From Bacteroidales bacterium UBA5762 (GTDB lineage: Bacteria; Bacteroidota; Bacteroidia; Bacteroidales; TTA-H9): a stretch of 46,685 nucleotides of DNA. A model generated the notes under the pieces. It was not told the origin of the DNA and did not search any database. It saw nothing but the letters and a program-made list of their open reading frames with translations. The stretch is from the NCBI GenBank assembly GCA_002418865.1, contig DIEY01000037.1, positions 22,453-69,137 on the forward strand, in the 5' to 3' direction. The position numbers were made by a program, and so were the translations under genes. Shown piece by piece: positions 39,986-46,685 of the stretch; the first letter of the stretch is position 1, and each line of letters opens with the position of its first letter.

Positions 39986-41917
39986 ATGATTAACATAAAA
40001 TTTCCCGATCAAAGCATTAGGCAATATTCAGAAGGGGTAACAGGATTAGACATAGCCAGAAGCATCAGTGAAGGATTGGCCCGTAATGTATTGGCCATTA
40101 AAGTAAATGGTGAAGTTTGGGATGCTACGCGGCCAATATTTCAAGATGCCAGTATTCGATTGCTCACATGGGATGATGATGAAGGGAAAGCTACGATGTG
40201 GCATTCGTCGGCTCATTTAATGGCCGAAGCCATCGAAAGCCTCTATCCTGGTGTAAAATTCGGTGTAGGTCCTGACATTGAGAATGGATTTTATTATGAT
40301 ATAGATTTTGGAGATTATCAGATTTCATCAGATGATTTCAAGAAAATAGAAGATCGTATGATGGAATTTGCGCGCCAAAAACAAGAATTTAAAAGAAGGA
40401 ATGTTAGCAAAGACGAGGCTTTGGAATATTTCCGACGCAAAGGTGATGAATATAAGGTCGAATTAATTAATGATTTAGAAGATGGCAGCATCACTTTTTA
40501 TGAATCAGGACAATTTACCGATCTGTGTCGTGGGCCGCATTTACCCAATACCTCACCCATCAAGGCAGTAAAATTATTATCGACGGCTGGTGCATATTGG
40601 AGAGGAGATGAAAAACGCAAGATGCTTACGCGAATCTATGGCATAACTTTTCCAAAAGCCGAGATGCTTGCCGAATTTCTTAATATGCTCGAAGAAGCGA
40701 AAAAGAGAGACCATCGTAAAATTGGCAAAGAGCTCGATTTATTTCATTTCTCTGCTCGCGTAGGCAATGGTTTGCCACTGTGGACGCCGCGTGGAGCTTT
40801 ATTGCGCGAACGCCTCATGGATTTTCTTAAAAAAGAACTTTACAAAAGAGGCTACGTCTTGGTGGCTTCACCTCACATTGGCAATGTCAACCTTTATAAA
40901 ACTTCGGGTCATTACGAAAAATACGGAGCCGATTCATTCCGTCCCATTTCTACCCCCGAACCTGGTGAGGAATTCATGCTAAAACCCATGAACTGTCCGC
41001 ATCATTGCGAAATTTATAATCGCAAACCCATGTCGTATAAGGAACTGCCCCAAAGATATGCCGAGTTTGGAACGGTTTACCGTTACGAGCAATCGGGTGT
41101 ATTACACGGATTAACCAGAGTAAGAGGCTTCACTCAGGATGATGCTCATATCTTCTGCCGTCCCGATCAATTAAAAGAAGAATTTATAGGAGTAATTGAT
41201 CTCGTGATATTTCTTTTTAAAACCTTCAATTTCAATAACTTCATTACTCAAGTCTCGTTGAGAGACCCTGACAACAAGGCTAAGTACATTGGAACGGACG
41301 AAAACTGGGACAAGGCTGAACAAGCCATTATAGAAGCGGCTGAAGAAAAAAATTTAAATCCCATATTAGCAAAGGGTGAGGCTGCATTTTATGGCCCTAA
41401 ACTCGATTTTATTGTAAAAGATGCCATAGGAAGAAAATGGCAGCTCAGCACAATACAAGTGGATTATAATTTACCCGAACGTTTCGAATTAGAATATATT
41501 GGAGCTGATAATCAGCGGCATCGCCCTATTATGATTCATAGAGCCATTTTTGGTTCTATAGAGCGATTTGTTGCCGTTATGCTTGAACATACGGCCGGAA
41601 AATTACCATTATGGCTGGCTCCAACTCAAGTGATTATTCTTCCTGTGAGCGAAAAATATCAAATTTATGCGGAAAATGTTTCTCAATTATTAAAAAATTC
41701 CGAAATTCGCAGCCTCATTGACGACCGGAATGAAAAAATAGGGAAAAAGATACGAGATGCTGAATTACAACATATTCCGTATATGCTTATCGTTGGTGAA
41801 AAAGAAGAAATGAATAACACAGTATCAGTAAGAAAACAAGGACAAGGCGACATGGGAAGTTTTAGCATAAAGGAATTTATGGATGCTGTGAATAATCAAG
41901 TGCAGGATTTCTTATGA
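39986..41917 (+). CDS. thrS: Threonyl-tRNA synthetase
   Basis: 643 residues from the ATG at 39986; the frame can be extended to a TTG at 39962, but the standard TGS domain begins at MINIKFPDQSIRQY. Domains: TGS (1-60), editing domain with HSSAHLMAEAI, catalytic core with zinc-site Cys in MNCPHHCEIYNRKP, motif 2 region YRYEQSGVLHGLTRVRGFTQ, motif 3 HRAIFGSIERFVAVMLEHTA, and the anticodon-binding domain (APTQVIILPVSEKYQ). First gene of thrS-infC-rpmI-rplT. Confidence 0.97.
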   Translation: MINIKFPDQSIRQYSEGVTGLDIARSISEGLARNVLAIKVNGEVWDATRPIFQDASIRLLTWDDDEGKATMWHSSAHLMAEAIESLYPGVKFGVGPDIENGFYYDIDFGDYQISSDDFKKIEDRMMEFARQKQEFKRRNVSKDEALEYFRRKGDEYKVELINDLEDGSITFYESGQFTDLCRGPHLPNTSPIKAVKLLSTAGAYWRGDEKRKMLTRIYGITFPKAEMLAEFLNMLEEAKKRDHRKIGKELDLFHFSARVGNGLPLWTPRGALLRERLMDFLKKELYKRGYVLVASPHIGNVNLYKTSGHYEKYGADSFRPISTPEPGEEFMLKPMNCPHHCEIYNRKPMSYKELPQRYAEFGTVYRYEQSGVLHGLTRVRGFTQDDAHIFCRPDQLKEEFIGVIDLVIFLFKTFNFNNFITQVSLRDPDNKAKYIGTDENWDKAEQAIIEAAEEKNLNPILAKGEAAFYGPKLDFIVKDAIGRKWQLSTIQVDYNLPERFELEYIGADNQRHRPIMIHRAIFGSIERFVAVMLEHTAGKLPLWLAPTQVIILPVSEKYQIYAENVSQLLKNSEIRSLIDDRNEKIGKKIRDAELQHIPYMLIVGEKEEMNNTVSVRKQGQGDMGSFSIKEFMDAVNNQVQDFL

Positions 41918-41978
41918 TTGAAGAGAAGAAATGGAAATACTGCCAAGAAATAATTTTCATGTTTAACCAAATCAAGAA

Positions 41979-41983
41979 GGAGG
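41979..41983 (+). promoter_or_regulatory. Shine-Dalgarno of infC
   Basis: GGAGG within a purine-rich AAGAAGGAGGAAGG tract, seven bases before an in-frame ATA codon at 41991. It has the correct spacing for initiation there and for no ATG, GTG or TTG nearby. Confidence 0.75.
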
Positions 41984-41990
41984 AAGGTAT

Positions 41991-42548
41991 ATAGCTGCAT
42001 TACAAAAGAGGCCCGATAGAAATCCAGCCTCAAAAAATCAGGAAGAGCCTTATAGGGTAAACGAAAAAATCAGAGCCCCCGTTGTTCGGGTTGTGGGAGA
42101 TAATTACGAGCAAAGAATAGTTACCATTAAAGAAGCCCTCGAGATAGCCGATGAAATGGGACTAGATTTGGTTGAAATCTCACCCAATGCTAATCCACCC
42201 GTTTGCAAGCTCATCGATTACAGCAAGTTCATGTATGAACTCAAGCGCAAACAAAAAGAGGCGAAGGCAAAAACGGCTAAAGTTATAGTAAAAGAAATCC
42301 GTTTAGGGCCAAATACCGACGAGCATGATTTCAACTTTAAACTCAATCATGCCCGTAGATTCCTCGAAGAAGGCGCAAAAGTAAAAGTAGAGGTTCTATT
42401 TAAAGGCAGAACCATAGTGTATAAAGAAAAAGGAGAAATCATTCTCCTTGAATTTGCCCAGGCCCTCGAAGATATTGGCAAACTCGAGAGCCTTCCTAAA
42501 CTCGAAGGAAAACGCATGTTCATCACTATAGCACCTAAAAAATCTTAA
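41991..42548 (+). CDS. infC: Translation initiation factor IF-3, probable AUA start
   Basis: Prevents premature subunit joining and checks start codons. From the first standard codon (GTG at 42093) only 151 residues remain and the conserved EPYRVNEKIRAPVVRVVGDN would be cut. Reading back in frame restores it and leads to ATA at 41991 behind a good Shine-Dalgarno, giving 185 residues starting (M)AALQKRPDRN. Rare AUU-like starts are known in infC of other bacteria and allow IF-3 to repress its own synthesis. Core motifs: DLVEISPNANPPVCKLIDYS, then KEIRLGPNTDEHDFNFKLNH. Confidence 0.93.
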   Translation: MAALQKRPDRNPASKNQEEPYRVNEKIRAPVVRVVGDNYEQRIVTIKEALEIADEMGLDLVEISPNANPPVCKLIDYSKFMYELKRKQKEAKAKTAKVIVKEIRLGPNTDEHDFNFKLNHARRFLEEGAKVKVEVLFKGRTIVYKEKGEIILLEFAQALEDIGKLESLPKLEGKRMFITIAPKKS

Positions 42549-42592
42549 AGAATTAGAAAAAATTAAATATCATCTAAAATAAAAGTCAAAAG

Positions 42593-42787
42593 ATGCCTAA
42601 AATGAAATCGAAAGCCAGTGCTAAAAAACGTTTTACTTACACTGGAACAGGAAAAATCAAGCGCAGACATGCTTTCAAGAGTCATATCTTAACCAAGAAG
42701 GCTACCAAGCGGAAACGTAACCTTACGCATTCCACTCTGGTATCCAAAGCCGACTATTCAAATGTCAAAAAAATGCTCGCTTGCTAA
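42593..42787 (+). CDS. rpmI: 50S ribosomal protein L35
   Basis: 64-residue basic protein, MPKMKSKASAKKRFTYTGTG, with KIKRRHAFKSHILTKKATKR. Canonical position between infC and rplT. Confidence 0.97.
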   Translation: MPKMKSKASAKKRFTYTGTGKIKRRHAFKSHILTKKATKRKRNLTHSTLVSKADYSNVKKMLAC

Positions 42788-42871
42788 TCAATTCACTTTA
42801 TGTCTAACCTTACGTTCAGCTAATCAAGATTCTGAAAACGTCAGAACGCTGCCGTAAAAAACCTTAAAAAA

Positions 42872-43213
42872 ATGCCAAGATCAGTTAATGTAGTTGCATC
42901 ACACAGAAGAAGAAGGAAACTTCTCAGAAAAACACGTGGCCAATATGGCCGACGTAAGAATGTTTGGACCGTTGCAAAAAACTCATGGGAAAAAGGTCAG
43001 CAATACGCTTACCGCGACCGACGCGCCAAGAAACGTTCTTTTCGAGCCTTATGGATTTCTCGTATTAATGCTGGCATACGTCAATATGGAATGTCTTATT
43101 CCGAATTTATGGGTAAACTTAACAAAGCCAATATTCGCCTCAACCGAAAAGTATTGGCCGACCTTGCCATGAATCATCCTGATGCCTTCAAAGCAGTGGT
43201 CGATCAATTATAG
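42872..43213 (+). CDS. rplT: 50S ribosomal protein L20
   Basis: Early 23S rRNA-binding assembly protein; represses rpmI-rplT translation in other bacteria. 113 residues: MPRSVNVVASHRRRRKLLRK, AYRDRRAKKRSFRALWISRI and NRKVLADLAMNHPDAFKAVV. The 84-base gap after rpmI could hold regulatory structure. Ends just before a strong terminator. Confidence 0.98.
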   Translation: MPRSVNVVASHRRRRKLLRKTRGQYGRRKNVWTVAKNSWEKGQQYAYRDRRAKKRSFRALWISRINAGIRQYGMSYSEFMGKLNKANIRLNRKVLADLAMNHPDAFKAVVDQL

Positions 43214-43233
43214 GCATAAGTCATTTCAATATT

Positions 43234-43275
43234 AAAGCGGCTCTTGATGCACTGCAAGCGCCGCTTTCTTTTTAT
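43234..43275 (+). terminator. Rho-independent terminator after rplT
   Basis: AAAGCGGC pairs perfectly with GCCGCTTT over eight bases around an 18-base loop, then CTTTTT. Ends the thrS-infC-rpmI-rplT unit 21 bases past the stop. Confidence 0.88.
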
Positions 43276-43284
43276 CCCCTGATC

Positions 43285-43947
43285 ATGACAACCAAAGAAC
43301 GCTACAAAAGATTCATTTCATGGTTCTCGGAAAATATGCCAGAAGCCTCAACCGAACTGCTCTATCAAACTCCCTATGAATTAATAGTGGCAGTTATTCT
43401 TTCGGCCCAATGCACCGATAAGCGGGTCAATCAGATTACTCCAGCTTTTTTTGAGAGATTTCCTGATGCAGCCACATTGGCTAAAGCCTCTCATGAAGAA
43501 GTCTTCGACTTAATAAAATCTTGCTCCTATCCCAACAATAAAACTAAAAACTTAATTGGGATGGCTCAGACTCTGATTGAAGAATTCAATGGTCAAGTAC
43601 CCGATAACCTGCATGATTTGGAGACTTTGCCCGGGGTTGGCAGAAAAACGGCTAATGTAATTCTTTCGGTAGCCTTCGACAAGCCGGCTATGCCCGTCGA
43701 TACTCACGTTCATAGAGTAGCCAGACGAATAGGCCTCGTAAAAAATGCCCGAACTCCCTTAGAAACTGAAAAACAATTAACTCGTTATATCCCAAAACAT
43801 TATCTTTCTAAAGCTCATCACTGGCTTATTCTGCATGGAAGATATGTATGCCAGGCCCGCAAACCAAAATGCGATATTTGTGGGATTAAAGATTTTTGCA
43901 TGTATTATCAAAACCTTATTAAGCCACCACCACGCCCTGAACCTTAA
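43285..43947 (+). CDS. nth: Endonuclease III
   Basis: DNA glycosylase/AP lyase for oxidised pyrimidines in base-excision repair. 220 residues: helix-hairpin-helix LPGVGRKTANVIL (115-127) with catalytic Lys121, Asp139 in PVDTHVHRVARRIG, and the 4Fe-4S ligands C189-x6-C196-x2-C199-x5-C205. The ATG lies only ten bases after the rplT terminator T-run, so expression depends on readthrough or a promoter inside the terminator region. Its 3' end overlaps the convergent GH46-like gene by 29 bases. Confidence 0.97.
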   Translation: MTTKERYKRFISWFSENMPEASTELLYQTPYELIVAVILSAQCTDKRVNQITPAFFERFPDAATLAKASHEEVFDLIKSCSYPNNKTKNLIGMAQTLIEEFNGQVPDNLHDLETLPGVGRKTANVILSVAFDKPAMPVDTHVHRVARRIGLVKNARTPLETEKQLTRYIPKHYLSKAHHWLILHGRYVCQARKPKCDICGIKDFCMYYQNLIKPPPRPEP

Positions 43948-44593
43948 TGGGCTGATCGAGCATCCAATTGCCCGAGGCAATCTGTTCCTTGAAACATGCT
44001 GTTCGGTATGTCGTATTTCGTAAGATGGGATTGCTATGATACTTCAGCCATTGATGCCTAACATCGCAATATCGTGCAACCCATTCTTTCTCATTGCCTC
44101 CTCGTGCTGGAATTTTTTCTCCAAATCTGCGCCTCAAGAAATCAGGTACACGGCCTGAATGGATATAACTATCGTAAATCACTAATAAACTCAAAGGCAG
44201 TTTAAACCCGTTGGAGATAAAAAACTTATAGGCAGGTTGATAATAGGTCTTGTCGAAGAATTCATCCTGTACGCTTATCATCATTGGGTCATTACGGGCG
44301 GCTTGTACAAGCAACTGTTTAAAAACTCGGTCATTCGATAAGGGCGTTTTACCAATCCGTGACACATACTCACTCAATTGAGTTGCATACTTTCCTTCAC
44401 TTCGGATATACCTCTGAACAAGGTTCTTGAGTCCACTATATTCGGTGGTCTGGCTGCGGCCATAAGTAATCTGAGGAATTCCACCAGGTCCATCATTCAT
44501 CACAACTAACTCATCATAGCGCCCTTCTAATTTCCCAGTCTCAAAAACATTTACAATCTGCAGAATTTTACGTTTGATTTCAGGAGTAATCAT
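43919..44593 (-). CDS. GH46 chitosanase-like (lysozyme-fold) protein
   Basis: 224 residues resembling family 46 chitosanases throughout. The catalytic pair is likely E18 (NVFETGKLEGRYDEL) and D34 (MNDGPGGIPQITYG), matching the order and rough spacing of Glu22 and Asp40 in the Streptomyces N174 enzyme. Further matches are DEFFDKTYYQPAYKFFISNG, LLVIYDSYIHSG, RGGNEKEWVARYCDVRHQWL and the C-terminal ASGNWMLDQPIKVQGVVV. There is no signal peptide, unlike secreted chitosanases, so it may act inside the cell, be released by lysis, or be exported by its neighbours. Last gene of a tight four-gene operon. Peptidoglycan is an alternative substrate. Confidence 0.72.
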   Translation of the reverse strand: MITPEIKRKILQIVNVFETGKLEGRYDELVVMNDGPGGIPQITYGRSQTTEYSGLKNLVQRYIRSEGKYATQLSEYVSRIGKTPLSNDRVFKQLLVQAARNDPMMISVQDEFFDKTYYQPAYKFFISNGFKLPLSLLVIYDSYIHSGRVPDFLRRRFGEKIPARGGNEKEWVARYCDVRHQWLKYHSNPILRNTTYRTACFKEQIASGNWMLDQPIKVQGVVVA

Positions 44594-44604
44594 TTTTTAT
44601 GGAT

Positions 44605-45372
44605 TTATACACGAGCATATTCCAAAATCTTATTATTGGTAACCAAGCCAATAATAGGTTCCGTAGGTTTACCATTCTTGGTTATAAACACATCTTGACA
44701 TTCAGGAATGGCGTCCATGGCCTTTTTAGCATCGAGCAGGGTACTGTTCTCTGAAATGAAATTGAATCCTTTGTACATCATGGTTTTCACAGCATTACTG
44801 GCCATTTCTTCCATATCACTGAAAATGAGGTCGTCGGTATTTTTCTCGATGTCGACCAAACCCATTGAAACTTCGGCCAAAAAGCGAAAAAAAGTGCTGC
44901 GATGTATCATATATTTCAGAGTATTATCTTGGTTGAGGATGACATAACGATTAAAATCCCTAAACTTTTCATCGTCGAGAATATCGCGTATTGTACGAGT
45001 TTTGGTTTCCTCATATTCAAGGTAGATAATTTTTTCGAGTGGAATCATGGCCTCTTTAGCCGAAATTTTGGCAATTTTTTCCTCAGGCTTCATGCTTTCT
45101 ATAATATTTTGATATGATTTTGTAGCGGCATCAAAATTTTCACGACTGAAGTAAAATGCCAGAATAGTGCCTATCCAAGTTCCCCAGAGTGGCAAAAGAG
45201 TTTGAGCCACGAATTTCAATCCTTCCATCTTATCCTGATTGTTCGAAATACGAATGGCTTCAATAGCCACATAAACTGTAGCTCCAAGGATCACTAAAGT
45301 AATCAACAAAGCAATGATATTCCTTGCACTCATGTAGTCTTTAGTCACACTTTTTGGATGATTATTTTCCAT
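44605..45372 (-). CDS. Two-TM membrane protein with CBS-like C-terminal domain
   Basis: 255 residues. Two hydrophobic helices near 18-40 (IIALLITLVILGATVYVAIE) and 57-75 (LLPLWGTWIGTILAFYFSRE) form a membrane hairpin. A charged middle contains KISAKEAMIPLEKIIYLEYE. The C-terminal 50 residues (FISENSTLLDAKKAMDAIPE, then PIIGLVTNNKILEYARV) look like one CBS motif, and EAMIPLEKI may begin another, so a nucleotide-sensing Bateman pair is possible. Eleven-base gaps separate it from both neighbours. Function unknown. Confidence 0.65.
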   Translation of the reverse strand: MENNHPKSVTKDYMSARNIIALLITLVILGATVYVAIEAIRISNNQDKMEGLKFVAQTLLPLWGTWIGTILAFYFSRENFDAATKSYQNIIESMKPEEKIAKISAKEAMIPLEKIIYLEYEETKTRTIRDILDDEKFRDFNRYVILNQDNTLKYMIHRSTFFRFLAEVSMGLVDIEKNTDDLIFSDMEEMASNAVKTMMYKGFNFISENSTLLDAKKAMDAIPECQDVFITKNGKPTEPIIGLVTNNKILEYARV

Positions 45373-45383
45373 AAATAATTGAT

Positions 45384-45698
45384 TTATAAAAGTTTCAATA
45401 TATAATGGGTAATAAATTCGATGGAAGCATTGGCCGCTTGCTGTATAGATGCTTTGGCCTTTACCTGCATGGCCAACAAATGAGCTTCAACTACCTTCTC
45501 TTCATCGGCTAATTCAGATTCTACTTCTTCTTTGCTGATAAAACCACCAGTATAAAGTTCGGCAAGCTCCTTAAGGCGTTGTTTCCGTTTCTCTATAATA
45601 TAATACGCATAATCTTTTATCTCTTCCTTTCCACCTTCCAATTCATTTTTCAAAATGGATGAAAGTCCCTCGATCAATTCTTCTAAATTCAAGTCCAT
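45384..45698 (-). CDS. Small helical protein of unknown function
   Basis: 104 residues from the ATG at 45698 (MDLNLEELIEGLSSILKNEL). An upstream ATG at 45737 would overlap the preceding gene, so the inner one is chosen; it leaves a ten-base gap. The protein is almost entirely amphipathic helix, acidic and Lys-rich, with an Ala-rich C-terminal segment (AKASIQQAANASIEFITHYI). No family recognised. Confidence 0.6.
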   Translation of the reverse strand: MDLNLEELIEGLSSILKNELEGGKEEIKDYAYYIIEKRKQRLKELAELYTGGFISKEEVESELADEEKVVEAHLLAMQVKAKASIQQAANASIEFITHYILKLL

Positions 45699-45708
45699 GG
45701 CAAAAAAA

Positions 45709-46287
45709 TTATTGAATGGTTTTAGCTTTTTCGGCATTCAAAAAGGCAACAAAGAGTTCGTGAAACCTGTCGCGGTGAATAGGAGCAAGATGCAAATTAT
45801 AAGTATTATTTTTCTGATGTTGCTCCTTATACTTCACCCAGAGGTCGAGGATGATCCTGGATATGCGAGCTGCCTCACTATTCAAAGGCTTGGCTTCTGA
45901 TTGCAGCCACAACGAACGCAACTCGAGCTCTATGGACTGATAAGAATCGGAAAAATTAGCATAAGCAAGTTCGGATGAATCTGCATCTATTAAGTTCAAA
46001 TAAAATAAATCGATGGATTTAGCAACTTGAAGTGCCTGACTTATCACTGCTTCGTCTCTATTGGGAATGAGTCTAACCCGGCACGAAGTAAAAGAAAGTA
46101 TCCCCACTACAACAAAGAATATCAGCAAATAACTGTAAGCAAACCGCCCAAATGGAAAAAACGAAGATATACCCAAAAAATGAAGATTGACTTTTGGACT
46201 ACGAATTTCTTTCACTTTGTTCGTTTCAACTTCAAAATCTTTAGTTGATTGATCGAAGCCTTGGTAGCTATCATTGTACATTTTCAA
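45709..46287 (-). CDS. Membrane-anchored or lipoprotein-like protein of unknown function
   Basis: 192 residues. About 50 polar residues precede one hydrophobic segment (YSYLLIFFVVVGILSFTSC, 51-69) followed by a helical domain. The FTSC at its end resembles a lipobox; if so the true start could be later, at a non-ATG codon, and the protein would be a lipoprotein. Otherwise it is a single-pass membrane protein. First gene of the four-gene operon. No family recognised. Confidence 0.6.
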   Translation of the reverse strand: MKMYNDSYQGFDQSTKDFEVETNKVKEIRSPKVNLHFLGISSFFPFGRFAYSYLLIFFVVVGILSFTSCRVRLIPNRDEAVISQALQVAKSIDLFYLNLIDADSSELAYANFSDSYQSIELELRSLWLQSEAKPLNSEAARISRIILDLWVKYKEQHQKNNTYNLHLAPIHRDRFHELFVAFLNAEKAKTIQ

Positions 46288-46685
46288 AATTCTTTGAAGT
46301 CGTTATGCTTTCAACGGAATGAAATACTACGCCAAATATATATAAAGAAATTGAATAAAGAATAGTTTTCTAAATGTGTTAAAAAAATATGTGGATTTAG
46401 AGAAAACCCTAATCAATCGATTTCATTTTTCAATGGTTTTGAATTAAGCCCATGATAAGGTAGGCCTCAAATTTTCATTATACGGTGATACACTTATAAT
46501 AGATAAAAGAAATACAGATAAAACAAAAAAGTCACAAAGAGAATGCTTTACTTACCAGCTAAATAGCACTAACTATGATTATTTGACAAAAGATAGAGGA
46601 TGCATCAAGCAAAATCTCAGAATAAAAAGATGGGGCTTAGCTCATCACAAAAATAAATATCATTTTACTGAAAAAAATTCAAAAA
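46288..46685. other. Gene-free AT-rich region at the window end
   Basis: 398 bases with many stops in all frames. Apart from the -7-like boxes at 46333-46340 and 46648-46655 (both minus strand) I see no gene, RNA or repeat. Confidence 0.6.
46333..46340 (-). promoter_or_regulatory. Possible -7 box for the four-gene operon
   Basis: Minus-strand TATATTTG matches TAnnTTTG, 46 bases before the first ATG. No -33 element seen. Confidence 0.4.

Noticed and set aside
39797..40024. 75-codon minus-strand ORF in the thrS upstream region
   Set aside because: Overlaps the start of thrS, has no motif and no supporting signals.

Overview
The window is a stretch of chromosome from a low-GC member of the Bacteroidota, most likely Bacteroidales or a close relative. 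The evidence is gene order (rplQ followed by eno; rpsL-rpsG-fusA-rpsJ with no tuf between fusA and rpsJ), a type IX secretion (T9SS)-like C-terminal tail on one secreted protein, almost no Shine-Dalgarno sequences, and recurrent TAnnTTTG -7 boxes.

Layout. (1) 16-19463, minus strand: one unbroken str-S10-spc-alpha ribosomal super-cluster, read rpsL to rplQ and then enolase. It includes fusA, secY, map, infA, rpoA and a 38-codon rpmJ. The leader upstream of rpsL (about 19500-19820) has two promoter-like motifs and a highly pairable segment that may be a structured RNA. (2) 20123-23765: a small surface-glycan group, with a GT4 glycosyltransferase overlapping a formyltransferase/beta-propeller fusion protein, and a convergent methyltransferase. 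(3) 23806-29966: housekeeping genes folD, ffh, fabD (minus) and frr (plus), then a radical SAM/SPASM protein and an AI-2E-family permease (minus).

(4) 30007-36654: an accessory island between the permease and tpx. Three direct copies of a repeat (about 370 bp when complete, ends forming a short inverted repeat, each complete copy carrying a 55-56 codon ORF) bound two cargo cassettes. One cargo is a secreted SBBP beta-propeller protein with four exact-length 204-bp tandem units and an atypically strong Shine-Dalgarno. The other is a single-chain restriction-modification enzyme with a broken endonuclease/exonuclease/phosphatase gene behind it. The 3' end of tpx with its terminator is present at both outer edges, intact on the tpx side and as a decayed fragment on the permease side. 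This is the most unusual structure in the window; no integrase or transposase is visible in it.

(5) 36735-43947: tpx, ubiB-like kinase and a phasin-like protein (minus), then thrS-infC-rpmI-rplT (plus) ending in a clear terminator, and nth. infC appears to start at an AUA codon behind a good Shine-Dalgarno. (6) 43919-46287: a tightly packed four-gene minus-strand operon of unknown purpose, encoding a membrane-anchored protein, a small helical protein, a two-TM protein with a CBS-like tail, and a GH46 chitosanase/lysozyme-fold protein without a signal peptide. The last 398 bases hold no recognisable gene.

All functional calls rest on reading motifs by eye; no database search was possible.
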